This document shows, piece after piece, positions 46,148 to 55,770 of a DNA stretch of 64,000 bases. This DNA is from Saccharobesus litoralis. GTDB lineage: Bacteria; Pseudomonadota; Gammaproteobacteria; Enterobacterales; Alteromonadaceae. The notes below the pieces were generated by a model, which worked only from the letters and a program-made list of their open reading frames with translations, had not been told where the DNA came from and ran no database searches. The DNA lies in assembly GCF_003063625.1 (NCBI RefSeq), contig NZ_CP026604.1:372001-436000 (forward strand), written 5' to 3'. A program made the position numbers and the translations under genes. How positions within the stretch are numbered: position 1 is the first letter of the stretch; each line of letters opens with the position of its first letter.

Positions 46148-46215
46148 ATATTTAAATCTCTTTTAATCCTAGGTTGACTATAAGCTGTGCTACAAACAGC
46201 GTTACATTCGACGCC

Positions 46216-47214
46216 CTACATTCGACGCATAAGTGCTAAAAAGAAAATACTGCCAACGGCTGATGTCACCACACCAATCGGTATTTCTTGTCCACCTAAT
46301 ACACTACGGGCAAAAACATCGACCCATACCAGAAAACAACCGCCGACCAAGGCCGATGCAACCACAAGCTTGGCAGTGGTATAACCGACAAATGCGCGCA
46401 CCACATGCGGCACCATTAAGCCGACAAATCCAATACCGCCACCATAAGCCACAACAACCGCAGTTATCGCCGTGCAAACCAGCAACACACAAATGCGTAA
46501 AGTGTCCACGGGAACCCCCAAAGTACGCGCGCTTTCATCACTTAACAGTAAGGCGTCTAACTGGCGAGAAAAAACCACGGCCAAGCCAATACCCAAACCC
46601 ACTACAGGCGCGATAATGTAAATAGCCTGCATATCTGCTCTGGATAAGCTGCCCATCATCCAAAAAATAACGCGATTCGATGAGAAAGCATCGCCTAAAT
46701 ACAAGATAAAACTGGTAATAGAACTGAGTAAAAACGACACGGCGACACCAGCTAACAATAAGTGCTCAATACGCCGCCAGTTATTATTAAAAACCACGCC
46801 TATCACCACCACAACGGCGAACAAACTGCCTAAAAATGCGGCAATAGGTAAACTAATGGCAGCCAACCAGCCTTCGGCTGGGATCAAGGTTGAAATGGTT
46901 GCCCCTAACCCTGCACCGGCGACTATGCCAAAAAGGTATGGATCGGCTAATGGGTTACGCGTTACGTTTTGCATTAACGCACCGGTTACCGCTAGGCCTG
47001 CTCCCGCCAGAAAACCCATAATGACTCGAGGTAAACGGATCTGCCAAAGAATGGTGTCATAAATAGGTTGCTCACAACCTACAGTGACACACTGCCAAAC
47101 GGCGGCGTAACCAAAATCGGCCACACCTATGCCCAGTGAAGCCAGCACACTCCCTAAAGAGCCAAAAAGGATCAGCACAAAAATCAAACGGCGATTGGCT
47201 AACGTTTTAACCAT
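46216..47214 (-). CDS. btuC: Vitamin B12 ABC transporter permease BtuC (FecCD family)
   Basis: An inner-membrane permease of about 332 residues and ten helices. ATG 47214 has AGG eight bases upstream; GTG 47223 is the longest start. FecCD motifs are RLPRVIMGFLAGAGLAVTGA, NPLADPYLFGIVAGAGLGA, LLLSDESARTLGVPV and GGIGFVGLMVPHVVRAFVG. It overlaps the btuD stop. Neighbours btuD and btuF complete the importer. Confidence 0.92.
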   Translation of the reverse strand: MVKTLANRRLIFVLILFGSLGSVLASLGIGVADFGYAAVWQCVTVGCEQPIYDTILWQIRLPRVIMGFLAGAGLAVTGALMQNVTRNPLADPYLFGIVAGAGLGATISTLIPAEGWLAAISLPIAAFLGSLFAVVVVIGVVFNNNWRRIEHLLLAGVAVSFLLSSITSFILYLGDAFSSNRVIFWMMGSLSRADMQAIYIIAPVVGLGIGLAVVFSRQLDALLLSDESARTLGVPVDTLRICVLLVCTAITAVVVAYGGGIGFVGLMVPHVVRAFVGYTTAKLVVASALVGGCFLVWVDVFARSVLGGQEIPIGVVTSAVGSIFFLALMRRM

Positions 47215-48022
47215 GCTTTGCACCTGTCATTTGACGATCGTTAATTTTATTAGGCGCAAAAGTAACACGAGGGCAAGCAAGATGTGGGTTTTGATCAACA
47301 ATACAATCTAGGCGAAATACTTGCTTTAAACGCTTAGCGGTTAAAACATTATTTGGCGTATCATCGGCAACCACTTGGCCTTGGTTTAGTAATATCAATC
47401 GGTCGCAGTATTGCGCCGCTAAATTGAGATCGTGAATTGCTAACAACAATGTTCGCCCTGTGTTTTTAGCCAAGCCTATTAATTGATGCTGATAGTAAAT
47501 GTCTAAATGATTGGTTGGTTCGTCCATGATCAATATTGGTGACTGCTGAACTATAGCCCGCGCTATTAAGGTTCGCTGCTGCTCACCGCCGGATAAGGTC
47601 GCATAGGCTTGATGCTGTTTGTCTAGCAAGTCAACTTGCTGAAGTGCTCGATTGATTAAATTAATATCCGCTTCGGTATCGGATTCAAACAAGGCTTTAT
47701 GCGGCAATAGCCCCATACGTACCACGTCATATACGCTTAAATTAAAAATGGAGACATTGGTTTGCGCGACAACAGCAATGGTTTTAGCCAATTGATTACG
47801 GCTTAATTGCGTTATAGGTTTGCCAGTTAAACTTATATTGCCAGCAAAGTTACGATGTTCGCCATACAAGCATTTTAACAGTGAGGTTTTCCCTGCGCCG
47901 TTAGGCCCTACCACGCCAACGGTTTCACCTTTGCTTAAGGTAAAGCTAACCCCAGACAACACCGACTTGCGGTCGACTTGCCAATCTAGGTTATCTACTT
48001 TTATCAGGTGCGATACTTTCAC
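47207..48022 (-). CDS. btuD: Vitamin B12 ABC transporter ATP-binding protein BtuD
   Basis: A 271-residue ATPase of the importer. Walker A VVGPNGAGKTSLLK, Q-loop VVAQTNVSIFNLSVYDVV, signature LSGGEQQRTLIARAI, Walker B ILIMDEPTNHLD and H-loop LLLAIHDLNLAAQYC are all intact. The GTG start (48022) is the only in-frame option near the N-terminus and has a weak ribosome site. It is the first gene of the long cob operon, about 340 bp downstream of its riboswitch. Confidence 0.93.
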   Translation of the reverse strand: MKVSHLIKVDNLDWQVDRKSVLSGVSFTLSKGETVGVVGPNGAGKTSLLKCLYGEHRNFAGNISLTGKPITQLSRNQLAKTIAVVAQTNVSIFNLSVYDVVRMGLLPHKALFESDTEADINLINRALQQVDLLDKQHQAYATLSGGEQQRTLIARAIVQQSPILIMDEPTNHLDIYYQHQLIGLAKNTGRTLLLAIHDLNLAAQYCDRLILLNQGQVVADDTPNNVLTAKRLKQVFRLDCIVDQNPHLACPRVTFAPNKINDRQMTGAKHG

Positions 48023-48348
48023 TTATTCAAACCAGTATTAGGCTTTAAGCAAAGTCCGTATTACTTAAAACAAATTCAATTTCGGTTATAAAACCGAAAA
48101 TCAACATACTTAACAAGAAATGCAGGAAGATGTGAATAAACAGCAGAAGGTACAGCTAATCATAGCCGAATTGCCAATATTCAATCGCGTTACCCGCACG
48201 ACTAATAGTATTTTCCTCTTAAATGACAAGAGCATATGGGTTACCTATAGTTATATCCTGCTCTATCTGTAATCACAGGCTATTGGTATGTTAACCATCT
48301 ATCGCCCTTCGACTGCTTCGCGCTCAGGGTGATTTATTTTTCGTCACT
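48023..48348 (-). other. Long leader between cobalamin riboswitch and btuD
   Basis: About 325 bp without a gene. It holds a perfect 8-bp stem TTTCGGTT/AACCGAAA (48080-48099, loop of 4) and the second REP-like word (48304-48332). A CACCTCC near 48350 on the minus strand looks like an anti-Shine-Dalgarno word. It may include part of the expression platform, or simply an untranslated leader disturbed by the REP insertion. Confidence 0.4.
48304..48332 (-). repeat. REP-like palindromic sequence, copy B
   Basis: The minus strand reads TCACCCTGAGCGCGAAGCAG then TCGAAGGGC, nearly the same as copy A at 28752 but in opposite orientation. It lies within the btuD leader. Confidence 0.65.
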
Positions 48349-48364
48349 TCATGGAGGTGTTTTA

Positions 48365-48590
48365 AATTTAGGCCGGTATCCTGACTTAATACGATAACCT
48401 AATTCACTAACCTTCCCACTTTCATTAAAAGCAGTGGCTGTGCTTATTGCGGTCAATAAAACACTAAGTAAACAGCGTATTTCACAGTTGCGGGAACAGT
48501 TGCAGAATTTAGTAGTTGAAACCTTGCCAACTACCAGCACTGCATTCCCATTTAAGCCCATCTTTTTTAAAAAACAGGCACCTAAAATAG
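48365..48590 (-). ncRNA. Cobalamin riboswitch upstream of the btuDC-cob operon
   Basis: On the minus strand, in order: AGGTGCC, TTAAATGGGAATGCAGTGC, TTCCCGCAACTGTGAAAT and AAGTCAGGATACCGGCC (B12 box). These are the conserved blocks of the AdoCbl riboswitch. The region between the CCGCAAC block and the B12 box is longer than in the btuB copy, so it has an extended peripheral stem. It would repress btuD to btuF when AdoCbl is abundant. Confidence 0.92.
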
Positions 48591-48935
48591 AATGGCGCGC
48601 AGTATAGCAGCTACTGTGCAATAACCAAGTGAGTAAATCTAATTTGATATTTGAGCAATGCTAAATTTAGCGGTCCCTCAAAAATAACAAAAATCAAAAA
48701 TAACGCTTAGAAATTGCTACCTAAATCAGATTATACCAGCGGTGACCAACCACGCGCCTCAACCAAATAGGCGTAACATTTGGTCTTTTGGTAATCCATA
48801 TTATTTAAGGGTAATTTAAAACTGATTATTGCAAAATCGCTTAGCTAATCGTACAGTCAATAACAATACGCTGAACTTAATGTACGCGTATAACTCGCCT
48901 AACAAAAACATAGCTAACAATCCGTCGACCTAAAA
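48591..48935. other. Divergent intergenic region, cob operon and patatin cluster
   Basis: About 345 bp between the riboswitch and the cNMP-patatin gene. It must hold the promoters of both the cob operon (minus) and the patatin-NRPS cluster (plus). I see no strong consensus promoter, repeat or hairpin. Confidence 0.3.
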
Positions 48936-50750
48936 ATGGACCTACTATCGATGAGCACACAGCCAATCGACAAGCATCGCCTGCTTCATGCTTTGCAAAA
49001 TAGTTTAATATTTGGCGAACTACCGCCGTCATTAATCGAAGATTTAGCGCAAAAAATGCAAATTTTCGCAATTGCTGGCGGCGAAACCCTTTATCAACAG
49101 GGCCAACCATCAGACTCGTTAGCTATAGTGATTAGTGGCCGTTTTAAAGTTCAACAAACTGATAATAATGGCGAGGTGACTCACTTAGGAGAAGTCCATT
49201 CTGGTCGCTGTGTCGGTGAGCTGGGCCTTATTCTAAATCAAGCGCGAGCGGCAAACGTTATTGCCAGTCGCGACTCTTCGGTAGCAAGCCTAAGTAAAAC
49301 AGATTTTGAACGCCTATTGTGTGCTCACCCAATTGAATTTAATCGGGCTATTACCCGTCGAGTTTATGAATTTAGTCTACATCATAATCAACGCCCTCCC
49401 AGTATAGGGGCGACTAATTTTGCATTAGTGCCATTAACAGCCGGCTTAAATATAAAAGCACTTGCAAACAAGCTTGCTAAGCAAATGGCGCAAAATGGCT
49501 TAGTTCATTACTTCTCGGCTGAAGAAGGTCAAGACTTTCACTCGGTTGACGGGGCTTGTATCCACTCTAGCCACCGCTTTAACGATTTAGAACAAACACA
49601 CGACTATTTATTACTGGAAACAGAATACCAACTATCAGCTTGGTTTTTACTCGCCATTAGACAAGCCGATCATATTATTTTAGTGGCCGACAGTACAACG
49701 ACACCGCAGCAACTAACCCTAGCAGACGATATTTTAACTGTTATACAAACCTCAGATGTTAAGCAAAGCTTAGTGCTATTGCACGACGAAACCGCTGAAC
49801 ACGCCAATGTCGATCGCCACTGGCCACAAATTTTCAAATTAGATGGTATATACCCTATTCGCTTAAATAAAGAAGCTGAAATAGCTAGATTAGTTCGCTT
49901 TTTAACCGGAACTGCCATTGGTTTAGTGTTAGGTGGTGGTGGGGCACGTGGCTTAGCTCACGTTGGGGTTATACAAGCATTAGAAGAAGCAAATATCCCC
50001 ATCGACATCATATGTGGTAATAGCATGGGGGCATTGATCGGCGCTCAGTATGCGTTGAGTACACCCTCTAGTGAATTAATCTCCAGTACGCGCAAACTGA
50101 TTTCCGGTGGTGAACGTCCAACATTACCGATTTTTTCGTTACTGGCTGGCAAAAAAATCAAAGCCGGTTTACAACAAATGTTTGGCGATCTTGAAATTAA
50201 CAGCCTGTGGCAACCTTTTTTTGCAGTCTCTTGCAACCTGAGTAAAGCTAAAATTCATACTCACGATTCTGGCCCTGTGTGGCATGCCATATTAGCCAGC
50301 AACTCACCAGCTGGGATCCTGCCCCCCGTTATTCAAAACGGTGAACTCTTTGTTGACGCAGCCTTGTTAGACAATGTGCCAGTCAAGCCCATGCGCGACA
50401 AGCTTGGCTTTGGCACTTTGATAGCGGTAGACGTAGATGTACAAGAAGAGCTTAAAATCGCTAACGAAATTAATACGTTTTCGCCTTGGCGTACATTAGC
50501 TCAGTACTTCAATAAAAAACGAAACAGCCAGTTACCGAATATCATGGAAATTTTACAACGTTCTGGACATTTAGGCGGGCTAGCTAAACGAGAAACATCA
50601 ATTGCCATGGCTGATTATTATTTGCAACCGCCAGTGTCACAGTTTCGACTGATGGCCTACAACAAAGGCCGGCGCATTGCAGATGCTGGTTATCAATATG
50701 CCAAACAACATATTGCAGATATTAAAAACACCATCTCTAAAAAATCGTAA
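48936..50750 (+). CDS. Cyclic-nucleotide-binding patatin-like phospholipase
   Basis: A 604-residue protein of the NTE/RssA group. Residues about 20-130 form a cyclic nucleotide-binding domain (ETLYQQGQPSDSLAIVISG ... RCVGELGLILNQARAANVIA) that keeps the phosphate-cassette Glu and Arg. A middle segment (about 160-320) has no clear domain. The patatin domain starts with the oxyanion loop GLVLGGGGARGLAHVG, has nucleophile Ser363 (GNSMG) and catalytic Asp474 in VDAALLDN, an unusual DAA instead of DGG/DGA. ATG 48936 or 48951 could be the start. The NRPS gene follows after 13 bp, so the lipase and NRPS are co-transcribed. Lipid or thioester hydrolysis is likely. Confidence 0.88.
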   Translation: MDLLSMSTQPIDKHRLLHALQNSLIFGELPPSLIEDLAQKMQIFAIAGGETLYQQGQPSDSLAIVISGRFKVQQTDNNGEVTHLGEVHSGRCVGELGLILNQARAANVIASRDSSVASLSKTDFERLLCAHPIEFNRAITRRVYEFSLHHNQRPPSIGATNFALVPLTAGLNIKALANKLAKQMAQNGLVHYFSAEEGQDFHSVDGACIHSSHRFNDLEQTHDYLLLETEYQLSAWFLLAIRQADHIILVADSTTTPQQLTLADDILTVIQTSDVKQSLVLLHDETAEHANVDRHWPQIFKLDGIYPIRLNKEAEIARLVRFLTGTAIGLVLGGGGARGLAHVGVIQALEEANIPIDIICGNSMGALIGAQYALSTPSSELISSTRKLISGGERPTLPIFSLLAGKKIKAGLQQMFGDLEINSLWQPFFAVSCNLSKAKIHTHDSGPVWHAILASNSPAGILPPVIQNGELFVDAALLDNVPVKPMRDKLGFGTLIAVDVDVQEELKIANEINTFSPWRTLAQYFNKKRNSQLPNIMEILQRSGHLGGLAKRETSIAMADYYLQPPVSQFRLMAYNKGRRIADAGYQYAKQHIADIKNTISKKS

Positions 50751-50763
50751 AAAGGATATCGAT

Positions 50764-53700
50764 TTGTTAACGCTTGCCACATCACAAGCTAACCGTAAAA
50801 GTAAAAAATTACCTTTATCGTTAGCGCAACAGCAAATTTGGTTAGATCAACAGCTACACCCTCAAAGCCCACATTTAACCACGGGCGGATTGGGCTTTAT
50901 TAATGGACCGCTAGAGCTATCACTTTTTGAGCAAACCGTAGCCAAAATGGTTAACGAAAACGATGGGTTACGGCTTTTACCATTAACTGACGGCACGCAA
51001 ATATTAATAGAACACTGGCAAGAAGACTTGCTCGAATACCATGATTTTAGTCAGCAAGAAGATAGCGAACAGGCGATTGTGCAATGGTGGGATAATACTT
51101 ATCCGTCTGCTATTCCACTAGATGGTATACACAAACCTTGGCATATCTATTTAATTAAATCGACACCAGAGCGCTATTGTATCGCCATGAAATACCACCA
51201 CATCATGATAGATGGCTTTAGTACCGCATTAGCCATGAATACCATGAGTGTCATATACACAGAACTGGCAAGAGCAAAATTAAAAATTACCGAGGAGCCC
51301 CTACCACTACCGGCTATTTACGCAAACGGACAAACCCAATATCAGCAATATATTACGGAATCACAAGCCTACTTGCAGTCAAAAGCTTGCGCTGCCGATG
51401 AAAAGTATTGGTTAAATTTGTTTAAGCAATTACCTGAACCATTATTGGAAGCCAAGTACCAATGCAACAACAAAGCCCAAGGTAGTTTACCTAACGCATT
51501 TAATCATTATCATCACATTGCGGTGCAGGATTATCACTTTTTTCAAGAAACGGCTAAAAATCAAAAAGCCACCACTTATCACCTTTTTATTGTCGCCATT
51601 TGTATCTATTTTTCGCGTATATACAATAAACAAGAAGTCGTGATCGGCGTACCCGTTTTAAACCGTAGTGGCAAAAAGTATAAATCGACCTTAGGCATGT
51701 TTGTGGTGATTATGCCGCTTAAAGTTTACGTTGAGCCAGACGCCACAACCGAATCATTGATTGAACAAGTTGTTGCGACTTTACGCGCGAGTTATCGCCA
51801 TGCCCGCTACCCTGCCAGCATGCTAGGTCAAAAACTGGGCATGGTAGCCAGTGGAAAAGATAGATTTTTCGATATTACGGTGTCATTTGAAGCCACTAAC
51901 TATAGTGCGCATTACCTAAACGCACCAACCAGCGAACCTAGGCATACTTTTGGCGATTAAGCTCGTTACCCATTATCAATTGCCATCTGTGAGTTTCATG
52001 AAAATGAACCCACTGAACTCGTGGTATCAGGTAGTGAAGAATATTTTTGTCAAAAAGAAACAACCGCGTTAGGCCAACATATTCAACGCTTACTTACGCA
52101 AATGTGTAAGCAGCCAAGCCTGCCTTATACCAAACTCAACTTAATCAACCCCGAAGATCTTGCCTTACCTAACCAAGATGATTTAAAGCCCAACGAAACC
52201 ATCATCAGTTCGTTTTTACAACAGGTAGAAAACGTTCCAAACAACCCAGCTATCATTTGGCAACAAGATCAAAAGATTAACCAACTAAGCTATTTAGCGC
52301 TCAACCAACAAGCTGATCAGGTGGCTTTGGCGTTACAACAACACAATATACAGCCAGCCGATATCATTGCAGTTAAATTACCGCGAACGGCACAAACGCT
52401 TGTCGCCTATATTGCCATACTAAAAATGGGGGCTGTCTTGATGCCGATGGATCCGGATTTGCCCGCATCGCGGACTCATCAACAGCTAACCAATAGCCGT
52501 GCAAAACTCATTTTTTTAGAGACGACAGCAAGTGAACAAAATGACAACCAAGAACCCAATGTTCAAGATATAAACCAAGCACAAACTCAGCAAAAGCCGA
52601 TAATAACCATTACTTTTTCGCAGTTGTTAGCATGGTGTCAAGAAACTCACCAAACAAGCAGTATCAATACCTTGCCACGTCAGCAAGATCTTGCTTATGT
52701 TATGTATACCTCAGGCTCAACAGGTTTACCAAAAGGCATATGCGTTAGCCATCAAGCATTGATAAGCCGAATTAATTGGTTAAAAAGCACACTTGAATAT
52801 AGTGCTCAAGACACTTGGCTACAATCGATTCAGCTGAGCTTTGATCCCGCATTAATCGAAGTCTTTTTACCTTTATGCTCTGGTGCTAAGGTCGCGCTTG
52901 CAGGACCAGGAAAAATTGCACCGAATGAGTTAGCCAAATTAGTCCATGACTTTACGGCCACTAGCATAATATTTGTTCCCACTACATTAAATTATTTTAA
53001 TCAAGCGGCGACTGAATTTGCCAATTTACCCTTGCGTGTAGCCATTAGTGGCGGCGAGGTTTTGCAACAAACTCAAGTAGACCAATTTCACAAATTAACC
53101 AACGCCAAATTATTTAATTTATATGGCCCAACCGAGGCCTGTATTTTTGCAACCAGCTACCTAACACAAGCTAATGCGCCCTATAAAGCGGTGCCAATTG
53201 GCAAACCGGTTGCAAACACCAGCATTTATATATTAGACGTTCACGGTATGCCACTGCCAAACGGCTGTATAGGTGAAATTGCAATAGCGGGTATTGGGCT
53301 TGCTAACGGATATATTAACGACGAAATAAATACAGACGCACGTTTTGTTAAAGCTCAATTTAACCCAAGTACGATCTTGTATCTGTCAGGTGATAAAGGC
53401 TTTATCAATGAGCAAGGTAACCTAGAATATGTAGCGCGTATTGATCAGCAAATTAAGTTACGTGGTCAAAGGATCGAGCCTAAAGAAATAGCATTAACGC
53501 TTGTGAAACACAGCTTAGTCACCACGGCTGCGGTTAAGCTAATTGACAATACATTGCACGCTTGGGTTGTATCACCCAATACACTTAGCCAACAGCAAAT
53601 AAACCTTGTAAAACAAGCGCTACACCAAGCATTACCCGCGTATATGGTGCCACAGTTTATCCATCAACTTAGCAGTATTCCCAAACAAACAAGTGGCAAG

Positions 53701-54765
53701 ATAAATTACGCTCAACTTACGCCAGTTACAAAACCTACAACCAACTGCACTGCACCACTTGCTCCTTTGCCAGCCCATTCTTTGCCAAACCATTCTCTGC
53801 CAAATAACAAAACCCAAGTAATTTTACTTAAGCTGGTTCGGCAAATACTCAGTAACAACAACATCAATGAAAACGATCACTTGTTTGATGCCGGAGCCGA
53901 TTCACTCGCCTGCTTACAACTAATAAGCGAAATAAAAACCCATACAGGTAAAAACATCTCGTTTTCGATTTTGCTTGAGCATCCTACTGTGGTTTCGCTG
54001 GCCTCTGTGCTTGAAACATTGCAGCCACCCACCTGTATTAATTTAACTTTTAATCCGCAAGGCAAAACTCTATTTATTGCCGCATCGAGCCACAACGATG
54101 TGCTGCGTTTGACTAATTTAGCGAAAGCTTTAGGAGCTGAATATTCGGTTTACGTGCTGCAACCACCATTAACAATGGAGCCCAACAATCCGTCATCCGC
54201 TTTAACGGTTGAAAGCATAGCCAAGCACTATGCATCGGTTATTAGTCAGTACAATTTTACTCAGCCAATAACCTTAGCCGGTTTCTCGGTTGGAGGGGTT
54301 TATGCTTTAGAAACTTGCCGCCATTTATTAAACAGTAAAATAGTCGTTGAGCATTTATTTTTAATTGATACCACCTATCCTGTGCTGCCCAATATGTCGG
54401 TATTAATTTGTAAACTTTTTAACAAATTCGCGCAGCTAGTTCGACGTTTTCAACAGCCTATTATTCCTGTTTACATGCGCAATTTAGTTAATGATCCGGG
54501 ATTAAGAACCCAAATTATTGGGCTTAAATCGTATCGACCTTTACCCATCAATCTGTCGACAACCCTGATCCAATCTAAACAATTACTATGGTTTCATCGA
54601 TTGACTTTATCTTTTTGGGTAAAACTGTGTGCGCAAAAGCTATCGACATCATTAGTTGCGGGCAAACACAACACGTTATTTTTACCGACTCAGGTAAAGG
54701 GAGTAGCGCAAGCCATAAAACAGGCGATAACCAAAGCCAATAAGCCTATGTCGCAGACTATTTAA
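50764..54765 (+). pseudogene. Single-module NRPS (C-A-T-TE) interrupted by in-frame TAA
   Basis: The start is TTG 50764, with AAAAGGA seven bases upstream and 13 bp after the patatin stop. Condensation domain with intact YHHIMIDGFS near residue 145 and GVPVLNRSGKKY. A TAA stop at 51958-51960 falls inside the C domain, and the same frame continues (ARYPLSIAICEFHENEPTE), so one codon was lost (CAA to TAA is simplest). Adenylation domain has VMYTSGSTGLPKGICVSH, NLYGPTEACIFAT, LSGDKG and RGQRIEPKEI, with FDPALIEVF at the specificity site. Carrier motif is FDAGADSLACL and thioesterase motif LAGFSVGGVYALE. The substrate is not predictable by eye. The second part alone lacks a full C domain but keeps A-T-TE. 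Confidence 0.9.
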
Positions 54766-54878
54766 ACAATAATACTACGGCTTGTTGACGCACTTGTTAA
54801 AACAACAAATTACTCTATGATATTGATTATTAGTTGTACTAATTAACCACCAATCTCGCCTAAAAATTTGGAGCTAAC

Positions 54879-55766
54879 ATGAAGGATGATCAAGCAAGTT
54901 CCACCGCTTTGTCTGTATTACAAGGTATAATCTATGTGTCAAACAAACCGCAATTTGCCAATTTAGTTTCAACTGAAACGGCAAATGCCGGAAAAAAAAT
55001 CCTCGCGGCCACCCGTCAAGGTCAAAAGCGCTTAAAGCAATTAAGTAACCCGCTGTTCGTTGCTGCAGTCCCCTTGATGGAAAAACTCATGATGCCAGGG
55101 ATCACCTTACATTATGCGTTGCGTAAAAAATATATTGAAGATACCGTGCTCAATGCCATTAATGACGGCTGTACGCAAGTACTCAATTTAGGGGCGGGGT
55201 TTGACACGTTAGCTTATCGCTTTTCAAAGCAATACCCTAACATCAACTTTATTGAACTGGATCACCCCGCGACTCAGCAATTAAAAAGCCAAGCACTAGC
55301 AGTTGACAATTCTGCCACTGACAATTTACATCTTATTTCGGTTGATTTTACCCACCAAACACTGGCGCAAGTATTAGAACAAGCAAACTGTTTTTACCCC
55401 GACAAACCAACCATTTGCATTATTGAAGGGGTGTTAATGTACTTAACCCCTGAACAAATTTACGATTTATTTTTAGCGATTTCAGGTCAAATTAAAGCAC
55501 CAACCAGTATTGTATTTACCGCAGTCGAGCCAGCATCAGCTAATAAAGGTTCTTATGGCCCACTGCTAAATATTTATCTAAAAATCAAAGGTGAACCGTT
55601 AAATTGGCTGTGCAACCGCCAAGACTTGCCGACATTTATGCAAAAAACGTATTTTGAAATCGATCATATAGCCAATTTTGAGGCTTTTAAAAGTAAATAT
55701 GTGCCAGAGCATAATGGCGATATGCATCGCAATGAATACATAGCATTAGTCACCAAAAGGACTTAA
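54879..55766 (+). CDS. SAM-dependent methyltransferase, leucine carboxyl methyltransferase family
   Basis: A class I methyltransferase of 295 residues related to the LCMT/PPM1 family often found in natural-product clusters. The SAM-binding motif is VLNLGAGFDTLAYRF near residue 106, with NFIELDHPATQQLKSQAL and ICIIEGVLMYLTPEQIYDLF. It may O-methylate a carboxyl or hydroxyl group of the NRPS product. A strong site (TTGGAGCTAAC) precedes ATG 54879. It lies 113 bp after the NRPS and 4 bp before the acyltransferase gene, on the same strand. Confidence 0.87.
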   Translation: MKDDQASSTALSVLQGIIYVSNKPQFANLVSTETANAGKKILAATRQGQKRLKQLSNPLFVAAVPLMEKLMMPGITLHYALRKKYIEDTVLNAINDGCTQVLNLGAGFDTLAYRFSKQYPNINFIELDHPATQQLKSQALAVDNSATDNLHLISVDFTHQTLAQVLEQANCFYPDKPTICIIEGVLMYLTPEQIYDLFLAISGQIKAPTSIVFTAVEPASANKGSYGPLLNIYLKIKGEPLNWLCNRQDLPTFMQKTYFEIDHIANFEAFKSKYVPEHNGDMHRNEYIALVTKRT

Positions 55767-55770
55767 CAAT

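Noticed and set aside
48349-48621. A 90-codon minus-strand reading frame
   Set aside because: It lies over the cobalamin riboswitch, whose conserved blocks account for the sequence; there is no protein resemblance.
51958-52020. Two separate NRPS genes
   Set aside because: The 60 bases after the stop stay in frame and encode condensation-domain sequence, and there is no ribosome site for a second gene at 52021.
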